From Rhodocollybia butyracea (lineage: Eukaryota; Basidiomycota; Agaricomycetes; Agaricales; Omphalotaceae): a stretch of DNA of 64,000 bases. The DNA is taken from contig JADNRY010000041.1 of NCBI GenBank assembly GCA_015501585.1, positions 124,001 to 188,000 of the forward strand, read 5' to 3'. The position numbers and the translations under genes are program-made. This document shows positions 34,869 through 47,100 of the stretch, piece by piece. The notes under the pieces were generated by a model. That model did no database searches and was not told where the DNA came from. It was given only the letters and a program-made list of their open reading frames with translations. Every line of letters starts with the position of its first letter. Positions within the stretch are counted from its first letter, which is position 1.

Positions 34869-36219
34869 ATGAAACGTCGTCGATCTCAGGCCTTTCCAGA
34901 CGTCGCTGTAGAAGAGCAAGTACATTTCCAGAGCGAAGAAGATGAACAGACAGAGGAAGAAGAAGAGGCTCGTAGGCTGGACAAAGAGCGGGACATATGG
35001 GAGTCAGTGAAAGAAGAGCATTTCGAAGGTAAACGATCCTGTTCTTTTGCTCTAGCTGCGCCTTATATCGTAGTCGTTGACCAGCTGCCTTTGACGCTGC
35101 ATAGACAATACACATTAATGAAGGAACTGGACCAGCAGACTCATGGTACGCTCATCTTCAATGTTACTCCTCAGCTTTCGCGTCGTGATACGTACTCAGG
35201 TTATTTGGACGATCTCGCACCAATTTTACGAAGATATGCCGCTTATCGTCGTAAAATCGAAACTGGAACGTTGACGGAAGCTGAACCCACTGCTCCCTCC
35301 ACACCAGTCGCTTCTTCTTCTACGTTGGGACTAAAAACACCCGCGCGTTCTGTACAGGTTTCAGAAATTACTCCAAGAACTTTGAGCCCGTTAGCTTCCC
35401 CACTTGCTTTGCCTGTGGAACGTATCAAGCCACCTCAAACTGGAAAAGAAATGCTGTCCCATGTTGCATGGCTCGCCGAGGAACTGATGAGTGCAGCACA
35501 AGAAAAGGTCAACCTTGCTCAGGCTGCTCATGATTATGTTTGTCGCACTGGCTTGTGTCTTCCTTTGCCCTCCGCTTGACAGAATCATCCAGATTTCTCG
35601 ACAAATTCAAGTTCTTGGTCAGTCGATCAAGGAACAAGAAGCTTCCATCGCGCTTGGTGCTCGTCCAGGAACTCAGCTTGCCCCAGTTCTTCTCCCTGAG
35701 GTAGCGCCTCCCTCACGGTGGACCAGAAACGTCGCCGGTCGTCTTGTTCTTGACGACGACGAGCCAGAAGATGGTATAGAGGTACCTACGACTGTGGGCA
35801 TTCTAGTGGATGAGATAGAGCAACCGCCCATTAAACGTACTCGAGGGCGAAAGGGAAGACGTTCTACAGAGAAAGAAACAGATGATTACGGAGAAAATAC
35901 GCTGTCGTTGAAGATTACACTTCCTGCCACGCGCTGGTGTTATTGCCACAAGCCTTCCGACGGAGAGGTAAATCTGCACCTCGATCGGGAGTTGTTACAA
36001 GCTCACACTTCTACAGATGGTCGCATGCGATAATGAGAACTGTCAGAATCAGTGGGTGAGTCCTTTATTTTGCCTTGATTAGTGTGCGTGTTGATATAAT
36101 GATGTTTCTAGTTCCATCTAGCGTGTACTGGACTTCCTCAATTGCCTGACGAATCAGATACATGGTATTGCGATGACTGTGATCCAGGGAAGAATTCAAA
36201 GAAGCTACGGAAACGGTAG
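34869..36219 (+). CDS. ING-family PHD-finger protein (Yng2/Pho23-like)
   Basis: Five exons: 34869-35028, 35074-35537, 35593-35967, 36017-36055, 36112-36219; 381 residues. The N-terminal ING domain forms helices (VDQLPLTLHRQYTLMKELDQ, later LAEELMSAAQEKVNLAQAAH and SIKEQEASIALG). The C-terminal PHD finger is complete: WCYCHKPSDGEMVACDNENC, QNQWFHLACTGLPQLP and TWYCDDCDPG, followed by the basic end KKLRKR. ING proteins read H3K4me3 and recruit histone acetyltransferase (Yng2 in NuA4) or deacetylase complexes (Pho23 in Rpd3L); I cannot tell which here. For intron 2 I used acceptor 35592 rather than the nearer AG at 35582, because only this keeps the frame and the family spacing before SIKEQEAS. 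The 39-nt exon 4 encodes part of the PHD finger. Confidence 0.88.
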
Positions 36220-36420
36220 TCACTTGTATCACAATTTTGAGTAAGTATAGTAGAAAATGTCTACAGATGTAAATTCAAAAACTAGGATATTCATCTTGGA
36301 AGTAAAGGAAAGATGCAGGATTAATAGTATATGTACAAACAAAACGTGAGCACTTGAGGCGAATAGTACGACTAGCACATAAAATGGAAAAGCATGGACT
36401 ACCAAGGAAGCCTATCATTT

Positions 36421-36943
36421 TGTTGCATTCTTCTCAATCAGTGTAATGAGTTGACTGATCGCGTAGTAGTTGGACATGCGCAGATACGCCAGTAGAACAA
36501 GAGCCTAAAACAGGAATCTGAGCCGTGGATAACAACGGAACTAAAGAAAAATACCACAACAATAATGAAGATCTCGCGCTTAGGGTCTGCGACGTTGACA
36601 TTCGTCTTTGTCCATTGATCAATTTCGAGAACAGGTCAGAACAATAAAGCTGCCTACATTGAGAAGATTAAGAGGCGCGACGACAGGCTCGAGATCGTCA
36701 ACAGCAGGATGACGAGTGAAGCGGTTTCGAATTGGCCTACAATCGAATGTTAATCAGTATTCGTGATAACAACTGTGATAGGCGAACGGCATAGTGAAAG
36801 TCGAGTTCTTCAAGAAGGAAACAAAAGAATGTAGAGATGATGGTGGTATGAAAGAGCAGATGAGGAATTTTGCGTGTTTTATAGTAGGTTCCCTGAGTCA
36901 AAAAAAGCCACGCCACAAGGACTCCAAAATAAGAACCGCGCAT
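36421..36943 (-). CDS. Possible small membrane protein, unrecognised
   Basis: A tentative minus-strand gene. The 3' part is the better supported: an exon ending RHPAVDDLEPVVAPLNLLN, a 51-nt intron, TNVNVADPKREIFIIVV, a 52-nt intron (GTATTT to TTTTAG), then ALVLLAYLRMSNYYAISQLI and a stop near 36421. The 5' part would start at the ATG at 36943 (MRGSYFGVLVAWLFL), but joining it needs a 37-nt intron with a weak donor, so the true start may lie further upstream (to about 37322). Two or three hydrophobic segments suggest a small membrane protein. I do not recognise the family. It could also be a decayed gene. Confidence 0.4.
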
Positions 36944-37559
36944 GAATCATTTGGCCATACAAAAGGTAAGTCATCTCCGTCGACGTCCAAGATGATAAGC
37001 GCATCTGAGATTTTGTAGCTGCTACATGAACAACCTAAAGATCTTATAAGTACTGCGATCGTTACATTTTTGCTTCCATTCATCTCGCTGATACTTTGGA
37101 AAAAGTGAACTAGAAGTTATGAACCTCGAAGGTCTTCTTCAAAGGGTGACTCACCATCGCGTATACACGTGACATCCGCATTTGGTTGTGTTCTCTTTTC
37201 CTAACATTGATGTGCTCTATGCCCGATATCGAAGTGTAGAGTACGGTATTCAGAGGGAATCGGCCAAGCGGCATGACCCTTCGAACAGTAAACCTCGGTG
37301 AAACCAGCTCGTAGTCCTTCATTCGCAGAAAACCAGTAAAACTGGCATTTTACCTTACCGCTCTTCTACCTTACTTTATTTTCTCAGTCTGGTTCATCGG
37401 GGTTTCTATAGCCTTAGTCCTCCTAGAGGCTAGGATAGAGATGAATATCAAATTGTAAACTTGTAAACAATAGACTCGCGTTGCCAGTCCGTTCTGTCGC
37501 CACCCAATTCAAATAAATTTGAATTGCGCTCAGGGTAAACAGCTGAGCTGAGGTGACTA
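36944..37559. other. Unassigned stretch upstream of the inverted-repeat cluster
   Basis: No confident gene. A minus-strand frame starting at 37322 followed by a GTGAGT donor might be a 5' exon of the weak gene to its left, but no consistent chain of exons was found. A perfect 10-bp inverted repeat (CAATTCAAAT, spacer AA, ATTTGAATTG) lies at 37505-37526. Confidence 0.4.
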
Positions 37560-38310
37560 CAGAAGGACTGGAACGGCTTCCGCGTCACTAACAGAGTCAC
37601 AAATTTGTGACTTTGACTTAGCGAAATTTCGCCTCATCAACCGTCGCAAAATCACAATTTTGTGTGCGGGACTCCTCGTTGGAAAATGCCCAAATAAAAA
37701 GTAAGTAGACAGACTCGTACCATTGTTCTAAGTTAGAAAATCGCTATTAGAACAGGAATAGACATACCGAACTTGAATGAGACACAAAACTGGCAAAAAT
37801 GAGCTGAAAATCTGCAATTGAACCAGCAAATATCAGTGGACAGTCTTGGAAGGTTATATTTGAGTTTATGGAGGTACTCTTCATCCAAAAACGAGAACAA
37901 AAAAGCAGTTACAGACCCACCACTTGAATGAGAGAGAGATACTGTACTTTTTATATTGAATTTCCACAAAGTATAGCCAGCAGAGAGGCAAATAGAGTAA
38001 CGGAGGGCCTTATTGAGTATGTTTACTTATTTTTACCTCTAACTGTGAGAGGATTGGAGTCATCTTGAAGAACTTGGACACAACGAAAGGATCTTGCTAT
38101 GTATCTTGAATTCCAAGGGCAACCTAGTCAAAAAATAGCTTGAACAGGATCCAGAACCATTATTGAGGTATATTCGGAGGTAAATTCAGCGGGACATTGT
38201 ACTTTACGCCGTTGCAACGGGAGCGGGTATAAAGCAAAAAAAAATTCCAAGTCAAAGTCACAAATTTGTGACTCGGTTGGTGACGCTGATTCCGTTCCAG
38301 CCGTTCTCCG
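37560..38310. repeat. Pair of about 60-bp inverted repeats, candidate MITE-like element
   Basis: The left arm (about 37560-37620) and the reverse complement of the right arm (about 38250-38310) match in order: CTGGAACGG, GCGTCAC, AACxGAGTCACAAATTT, GTGACTTTGACTT. Each arm contains the perfect 18-bp palindrome AGTCACAAATTTGTGACT (37595-37612 and 38256-38273). The interior (about 630 bp) has no transposase-like frame. The size and arms would suit a non-autonomous DNA element, but no clear target-site duplication was found, so another origin remains possible. Confidence 0.6.
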
Positions 38311-38370
38311 AACATGCTAATAGCGGTAGCAGCATGTGATTTCATATTTGAAATATCGGAGAACGGCTGG
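38297..38370. repeat. Perfect 15-bp inverted repeat (potential hairpin)
   Basis: CCAGCCGTTCTCCGA (38297-38311) and its exact reverse complement TCGGAGAACGGCTGG (38356-38370) flank a 44-nt loop. The left arm overlaps the outer end of the right arm of the preceding repeat pair, so this is probably a third, truncated copy of the same terminus. Confidence 0.7.
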
Positions 38371-39346
38371 CTAGCGAGCCTATCAGAACAACAATAAAGT
38401 TCAGAACAACAATAAAGTCCAATAGCAGGCAAGTTCTTGCAGTCATGACAAGAAACAGATTCGCTATGCACGCTGAAGAGTCAACACAAGCAACATGCAG
38501 CAAAGCCAGAGCACAACTATTCAGCACGTCTAGGCTTGAAAGTTTAGCAGCTCTCAAGAAAGAAGAGCATGAACACACACCATGCATGTAATAAGGATGC
38601 CTAACCTCAAAACGAAGAACTTGAAAATGTAAACAAGGTTCGAGCTGATTAAGACTGTGAAAGAGGGTTTCTCTGCAACTTGAATTACCAAGGACACTTC
38701 AAAATTTCTTCAACACAGGAGGCAGAAGTAGGGGGGTAATAAAACTGCTAGGAACAGAGTTTGAAGAGCGCCAGAACCTTCGAAACGCAGAGAAGCTTGG
38801 CGCTTGTTATTGAGAAACTTGCGTATGTCGCTTTCCGAATTGGTTACTGAAAGCGGTTTTCAAAAATCGCACTGCCAAACCTAGCATAGCAGTAAACACC
38901 TCCGACACAGCTGCTCCGAAAAAATCCAAGCCCAAAATACTGAAAATGTATTCTGTTCTCTGGGTATACTTTATTAACCTCAGAGCGAGCCCGTATAAAC
39001 GATGTCCGGTAAACAGGAAAAGGAAAGCGAAAGGACATCGACGTCAAGAAGAGAGCGGGCTCCGGCGTCTTACTGAATAAATTCAAGCCAGCTCTACTAG
39101 GCTCCACCCATGACCAGAGAGAAATTTTCTTAGACCTATCAGTATTTATCCGTCAAGTCGAAATTACTTGCCGTAGCTCGTGTCTGCCTAGGGGAGACAA
39201 AGTCGAAATCAAAGATTGTTGCACTTGGCAAACCCAGTTGCTTGCAGTGAGATCTCAAAATGGGTGCGTTAGATTTGCCTTGCCCTACATCAAGAAAAAT
39301 CGAACTATGCATGTTTTCTTGTGTACAGAATTTCTGGTCGACTATA
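38371..39346. other. Intergenic stretch without a recognisable gene
   Basis: Nearly 1 kb. Minus-strand frames at 38844-39107 and 39139-39405 show no family resemblance or convincing splice continuation. The part nearest 39346 would be the 3' UTR of the next minus-strand gene. Confidence 0.45.
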
Positions 39347-40770
39347 TCAATGACAAGCTGGGTCAAGGCGAGATTTTTTTGCTTGTGGTCCATCCCGACT
39401 TCCATCCTCGTCTTCTAAACCACGCTTAAACCGGGGAGCAGGTTTGATTTCAACGAGTCGTTTCGTCGTTTCTCCCAGCTTCTCTGGTGGCCATGGCAGT
39501 ACTCCAAGTCCTAGTTTCGCTGCCTGCGACTTCCTCAGACAATTCCAAAACCAGATTACACTACCCTTGCGGGACTCGAATATTTTTATCCTATCCTCTC
39601 GTGCCGGCACCAAATCTCCGACTCCATCTGCATATTCTCCTGTAATGCCTTCAGCATAGATCGTTCGAGGCGTCGCCTCTACAGGTTCGCAGGTGGTAGG
39701 ACCCATCCTATGTGCGATGATCCTCACACATTCCGAGGGGTTATAATAGCGGCCTGTGAACAACATTATCAGTTTCAGTCTTCAATGACTACTTGAATAA
39801 ACCAACCGTCGGCATGAACCCAGTTACCACCTCTGGTTGCTGCAGGGGGTCCGACATCCTGATTGATGGTAGCAAGAAATTGAACTTGAGCGGCCTGTGT
39901 TCGTGGGGTCGGTGGACATTCAACCCATGCACTCTCAAGTGCCTCAGTTATCCATGCCTGCTGTTCTTCCCAAGAGGGCAGATTTCGCTCGGGTATCCGT
40001 CGAATCAGGCATGGTTGCAGGGCTTCCGCTCCCGAGTCGAGATAGGCCTCCAATGATAGCCAGTCTTCTTCCAGCCATTTTTTCGTGTCTTGTTCTGTCA
40101 ACCACCTCGTCACGTTCAGCAGACGATGAAGAATTTTTCCAGGTATCGGAACCTGACTGGGTTGGATGGGAAGGTCGACACTTGATAGAAATTTGGACTT
40201 CTCGATTTCTGCATTTCTATCGTTCTCGACCCTCCTTTCGTGTATGATCAAATCGTGTAGGGCTAAAGCCCAATACGGATCAAAGATTTCCGGCACAGGT
40301 GGTAACGGGTGGACGACCTCTTCGGGAGGAATGGCCGTTCGAGTAATGGGATCGATTCTAGCACTTGCAAATTCATGAGCCTGCCTTGAATTTGCAGAAA
40401 CGGCGGTCTGTGGAACCACAGGCGATACGACCCGGCCGGCGTATGCGTAGTCGCGCACTTTGATTCCCACTGTTCTATATTGTGCCTCTAACTCCTCCGG
40501 GGAGGGATCAAGATCAACACAAACTGGTGGACCAGTAGTGTCGATGTCCTGAGGCGAGGTGAGTATCTGCAGGTCATTTATAGGCACCGTACTGATACTC
40601 ACATTTATGTCCAAAGATTTTGCAATAGTGATTGGTATATCACACACGCTTTCTTCCATGTCGGCGTTTTCGGGACATATAATCGAGAGAGTGCCCGGTA
40701 CGGCGAGGTTTACTTCAAGTGACCATCCAGAAATAGAACAGGAAATGCTTCGGAATGATTCAGAGGCCAT
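39347..40770 (-). CDS. Hypothetical protein, 449 residues
   Basis: Two exons, 40770-39828 and 39753-39347, joined across a 74-nt intron with donor GTAACT. The family is not recognised. The start is the first in-frame ATG (MASESFRSISCSISG); upstream codons have none. The N-terminus is beta-rich (WSLEVNLAVPGTLSII), the middle is proline-containing (PPEEVVHPLPPVPEIFDPYW), and a helical Trp-rich part follows (VTRWLTEQDTKKWLEEDWLS). The C-terminus has a short basic stretch, FKRGLEDEDGSRDGPQAKKS, that could act as a nuclear localisation signal. Long open frames and amino-acid composition support a real gene. It lies 376 bp from the 3' end of the Furry homologue on the same strand. Confidence 0.62.
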
Positions 40771-41146
40771 CGGATAGAAGGGAGTGTTTAGTGAACAGCA
40801 ATCAACAGATCGCACTGTATTTAAATACAGTTTATCGCTGTGGCCCAAGCTTGGTTCAATTGTTTTTCACATTGGTTGTTGTAAAAGTTCGGGTAGCTCT
40901 CGCTTTGGAGGTCAAAGCTTGATCCGAAAGTTCTACAATGAAAGAACAATAAAACAACGCGAACAAGGATAGTCAAATTTTTTATTATCTCCAATTACAG
41001 AACAGACGATATATGCAATCTATGTGGGTCAGAATCCGTTGATCAACTAGAAACATTGTAAGTACAATAAATGCGTGCTATAGGTACAAGTTGTAGATAT
41101 GACAGCATGCCAAGCAAGATGGTAAAAGCTTATACCCGAGATGACA

Positions 41147-44100
41147 TCAAGGAAAATGTCCGTTCGGGGCAGAACGGTACACAGAGGGGGAGTCAAAGTA
41201 GAATGCGTCCAGTTCGTCGTCGCTGTTGATTGAACTTTGATCTGAATCTTCGTCTGATGACATACCCGCCACACGGAAGACATCTACAAACGGTGTGGAA
41301 GGAACATCCATAATCGTTTCCTGTGCGGTAGACTTTGCAAGAATAGCGGCTACTCGGGCTTCCAATCGCCTGTTAGGTAGTGTGGTGTTTATGAGTGGCT
41401 TGCTGTCATCTTGAAAGAAGGTGGTGAGATCATGAAGGTTTTGAACCAGGCCACCGAGATCTTCTTCCAGATGAGAAGCTTCGGCGAGGCCTTCGATCTC
41501 TTCTGGTTCAAATTCGATTCGTGATGGTCGACTGGGCATGGAACAAGTGTCGAAAACCTCCATGAGATTGGACCGGCAAGCATCTCGTACTTCATCTGCT
41601 TTGACGACAGACCAGCCCGATTCCTCCGGCACACCGAATACGGTTGCGACTGAATCTACATAGTTCGAACTTGGGAGTGTTCGCGAATGCATACTCATCC
41701 GTAAAACATGCTTGGCGGCTAAACCACCAGACATAGCCATTGGTTCCTCCAAAACGTCCAACGCCTGCGATGCAAGATCTGTCTCCAATAACCGTAGTAA
41801 CGGCATCAACAGCTCAGAGCCCAGCAACTCTACTGGATTTCGTGTCTCCCGCTGCTGGAACAAAACTTTGAGGATTTGCGTGGCTTGAATGCGTAGCCAT
41901 CGTTCCCGGTTGAGAACCAAACCTATCAGTAGGGTGACAATTTCTGTCCAATGCTCGACGCCGTAATGCTCCCGAAGACTCGAGACTGATTGCCGCAAGA
42001 AGTCATCCTTTGTCCTGAAGTGTCCTTTTGCGAAGGAAGTCATGATTTTGTGGATACTGGTGCGGCCTTCTTCTTTGGCCAGTTCCCCAATGTTTTCTGC
42101 AAATCGCCGAAGCGAGTCATCGACAGCCTTCTCACCTGCTTTCTCAACCATCATAGAGTGCAAACACCACGGTAAAGAAAGAGTGTACAGATCACGGACG
42201 CGGCCATCCGAGGAGTCTATGATCCTTCCATCTTGGTACTCGGTGAGAGACTCTAATATTTTCAAGGTGCGCGCCGATGTGGTGGAAGAACGGAGACCGC
42301 GCAGGAGATTAGGCTGAAGGAATGGGGAACCATTCCAGTGAAGAGGTCGATGTGCGAGAAGTTGTTCGATGATAGGGGGATCATTGAAATCCACAATCTT
42401 AAGCAAGCTTTCCAGCAACTTCAAGGCCTCCGCAAACTCCTGCTCCACTGTGGTCGCCAAAGTTGCACATGTACACCAGAAGATTTGGGGAAGCAACGAC
42501 ATGTCAAAATTGTTGGCGGAGACGATAGCGTTTACTGTTAAGATCAACTCAGTTGTGAAGAGCTTGACAGCGTCGTCCGATGCAGAGACGGTATTAGACA
42601 ACCGTCCGATGATTAGTGCAAGTTGCTGAGTCTTTAGACAGGGAAGGAGAGCTCGGAAGATTTGCAGGGAGCGAAAAGCAGTAGAGCGGATGGAACAGGA
42701 GGTACTCCATTCGAGAGCTACCGTTCCCCATTTCTCTCGCAAAGACGGACACAAAGGTTCAAGGAACTGAACTACACGAGAGCAGAGCCATTGCATCTTG
42801 GGTTCGGATTCGGAAGTCGTCTCTTCCTCTGTCCAGTACATCTTCTCAGCCTCGGCCTCCATATCTGATAGCTCTGCCTTCAACATCGCTCGACTGTAAT
42901 AATTGGAACGTTCTGGGAGCTCATCGTATCCAGGGGCCCAGGCTCGCAGCAGCTGGAACAGCATATGACGAGCGCGTAGGCGTATGAAGGAAATTCGGTT
43001 ATCAATATGTGTAAAGAGGGCGTGAAGTAAAGAAGGCAGTTGTTCAATAAGCTCCCAGTAGCAAGGTAAGGCCACGTCCGCCAGAAATAGCCACGCAAAT
43101 TGAGCGGCACCTAAAGGCAAGCGAGGACGTCCGTCCACAAACAAGGCATCAAGGTCTGACCATAACTCCAGGTCATGCGCATCCGGGAAAGTAAGTTTGT
43201 GGTCAATAGTGGGCAGCATCCGCACTGGCTCTATCAATGAACATAGATCTTCAAAAATCTGGCGACCAGAAGGAGATTGACATATACAAGCCACAATGTT
43301 GGCAGCACTGTCTATGAACACCGTACTTCCAACTTTATGCGACTGTTCAAGTAAAAACCGAACGGTAGCATGGCCATTGGACTGATTGGGTGGTTCGACT
43401 AGCCGGGTCCACAATATCAAGATCTGCTCTGGATGGCTTTGACCGTAATGCAGGGTCAAAGTCATAAGATGGTACAGTGCTGAATGACCCTCTAAGGAAA
43501 GCCAATTCTTATCATCTGTCATAAGCTCAATGTGCGGAATCCAGAACTCCAGGCTCTGCAACAATAACACGGTGACCATATTGAAAGTCGGATCAGCAGA
43601 AAAACCAGGCAACCAAGTGGCCAACTGAGCCAGGACTGATATAGCTTGATCGGAATGCTCGCTTGCTAGGAACGCAGATAGAAGACGATGCGAGTGTACG
43701 TATGTACCTGACGCTAGGCTGCTGACAGTGGCCTCAAACTGGGACATCGAGAGCATTCCTGAAGCTTGGTGATGAATAGCTTCTAATAGATTGAAAGCTT
43801 CTCGCCTGGGTTCTGAAAGAGGATGGCAGAGGTTCGACAGTGCAAGACATACAGCCTGCGCAAAGGTAAAGCCATGACTGTCAGAAGAGGCAATGGTATG
43901 TGATATGACTTCAAAGAACCGTCCATTGTTTGTGTCAGACTGATCGGTCATGACGACGGCTCGCCTCATCGCTTCGTCCAAGAGTGATTTGTCGGCATTG
44001 TTCAGGGCCAATAGGGATTTCAAGGCTTTTCTTTACAGAGCAGGGGGGTTAACTCGGACAACAAAGCGATAAAAGCTCGACACTCACTTTCCTCGCTCTT

Positions 44101-47100
44101 GCGTAGGTAAGTGCGATGACGAAAGTATAGCGCTCAGACGTTCTAAAACACTACCCGATGTCAATGGCTTCAGGTAATCCGGACTGTGGCGAACAGTAGG
44201 AGATCCGGAGGAAACACCAGGCGGGCAAAAGGCCTTTTGCTACATAAATTGTCAGCAATGGAGTTTCGTGAAAATATACGTTCACATACGCAAAGGGTAG
44301 ATAATGCCCCTACAGCAGCGTAAGATAGCATTAGTGTTTCCTCTTGAAATTTTTCCACAGCAGTAACGCCTTCACGCGTCGCGCTTGACGCTGTGGCTAC
44401 ACTCTTCATGAGCATAAAACGTTGCTTTACACTTTCCGACTGTGGTCCAAATTGACACCATTCTTCACATAGACGATATAGCGTGAGGTGCATGTTGGTC
44501 GGGATAAACCGATCAGCACCTTCAAGAGTTGCGAGGCCTTCAAAAAGACGCTCGACTGTACCGCAAAAGTAACGACGAAGGCGCTGCAGCGTGTAATTAT
44601 CGCGCATTTCAGGAGACGTGAGAAAGGTTTGGGTATTTCGGACAAATTTCAGAACGTTGGCAAGAGCAGCCTGTCTGCCTGCGGATCGCTGATACTGAAG
44701 GAAATGGGCAGTGAGGTAGTAAATCCTCGCCACCGCGGAATGGAGACGCTCTTGACGACGAATACGCTCAGTAGCAATCGCACTCGCTTTCGAACGAGTT
44801 TCGTCATGAGCCTGACGAGTACTCTGATCTGGTAGAGTCGACAACGCCAGACCCATTTTTGACCTGGGGTCATCATAGAACTGCCGCCCTGCCAGTAGGC
44901 TCAAATCTTCAAGTAACTGAGGATATGCATCAGCAGGGAAAGAGCTAATACATAGAACGGCAGCATCACGGAAAGGCGTGTATTCGGAATCAAGGTAGGG
45001 AGTGAGATATCGGAAAAGGCCACGACTTGTTGTCAGACGTTCACGCTCAAAGCTTATGTCCGAGGGTACTCGAGAGTGTTCACGTGCGAGCTGCGTTAGA
45101 ACTGGTCGTGAAACCTCCGGCGAAGTTGCAGTGGCACACAGAACTTGAACCCACATATGCCACTGTTCGATTAAGCGCATGTTTCCTTCTACCAATCTTG
45201 GCCCATCGTGTCCGGTCAAGGAACGACCTGCAGGTAGTTTAGAACTGAGGCCCGCTAGTTGAGTCATAGTTGTGTGGTAACGAGATGCAGCAGCGACAAA
45301 AACATGTCTAAACATGAGCAAGTTTTGGGCCTGTATATGCATGCATGCTTGTATGAATCTCGGGAAAATGTGATGCCAAAGCCGGAGGTCAAGCTTGTTG
45401 TTACTTTCAGCTATCCGAAGTTCGATCTGCGACTCTTTAGACTGGCGCCAATGCTCCAGCCGAAGGAGTTCGGTCTTTTCTAGTAATTCGTCGAACCCGT
45501 CAAGTGGAGGGGAATGTCCACCTCTGCCATGCAGAAGAGCAACAAAAGACGACGGAGCAGCGGCATCCGATGGGCTGGATGGCTCGGGGGACAAATGAGC
45601 CATAAGCTTTCCTAATAATCTCACAACCTTGACACCAGCAAGACGAACACTCAGGAGCTCATGGGATAGCAAGAACATTGCACCGGCTTCTATCTCAAGA
45701 CAACGAGGTGTGATAACGTCCTCGTCTTGAACAAGTTCCTGCGTCGAATGATGCGTTAATCTCCCAATCCAACTTTCTACTGAAATCACCCAAAGGTCAA
45801 GGAGCTGCCTAGATTCGAACAGCATATTGGTCCCTGATCCCTCCTGAGTCAATCTGATTGGGTTGAAGAGGTACTGCGTAAATTGAGAGACGACCGACAA
45901 GGAATGTGCAGGATCAGACAGGAAACGTGTGAGGGCATCACGAGCAGCTTCTCCGACCAAAGGTTCTACGTGGATAACTCCGCGTAAGAGCAGGTCAATG
46001 GCATCAGTGACAGGCAACGAAGGATGGAGACACCTCGGCCAAGATATGAAGCAAGTCCGTAGGAGGTTGACTTGAGGCACCAAAGAAGCTGGATAAACCA
46101 AACTCCCAACCTCAGGATGCTTCCGTATAACGTAATTGTGCATTTCCTCGTAAGACAGGTTCAGGCGCGCGAGTGACCATTGTTCATCGAACATCGACAT
46201 TTGTCCAACGCCATTGCCACAGGTGGTCGCGATGATGGCAAGGACAGAACCACATCTATCGAAAAAGTCTTGCATCCCGGACCTTGACATGATGGAAGCA
46301 GGTAGAGCTTCCGATGAAGAAGGATAGTCGGCCGAACATGAAGGCTCGAAAAAGTCGACTGTAGATGGCCAACTAGGTGTCGGGGATTCCCTTTCAATGT
46401 TATGCAACGACATTAGAATGGCTTGGACTGCAATCGATGTTCTGTCAGATGCAAAGACAGGAGCAAGGCTCCCGCTCTTGGTCTGGTACGTCGAGTTGAT
46501 CACAGATTCTTGAATCAACTCCAAACATAAATCTCTCCCGTATTCGAAGTGTCGGGACAGGACGAAATGAGTGATATAAACGAAAGGCTCTAAATGACCC
46601 TCGTTAGGATACACTGATGTTCTATTTGGAGGAAACAAGTATTTGAGGAGGTTCTCCAATTTTGTCGTGGTAGTTGAAGGGGACTCCTGACAACGATAGA
46701 GATAGGTCCATATCAAGCGCACCAGCCCGTTAAGGATCAGTATCCGTAGCGATTTTTCCTACTCTATGTGAGTGGTTTCGGTATCAACATAATGCATTCG
46801 CGTACCTTCAACTTGGGAACGACCGCCTCGAAACAAGCGACCCAATGTTTTTTGAAGTAGTCTTGCGGCGCAACACAGAGACTGGTAATCATCAACGGAA
46901 AGGCGACATTCCAGTACCGGGGTTTAGCAGCCATTTCACGGGCTTTGGGATAGATAAGCTCAATAGCTTTGCCCCATATTGGAATATTAGTCTCGGCTTG
47001 CGCAGTCTAAACTAGTTCTAAGACTCGTAGAAAATATAACAAGACGATCACGAACCTTTGCAATCGGATGAAGAATATGAATTAACGTCTCGGCGAAAGC

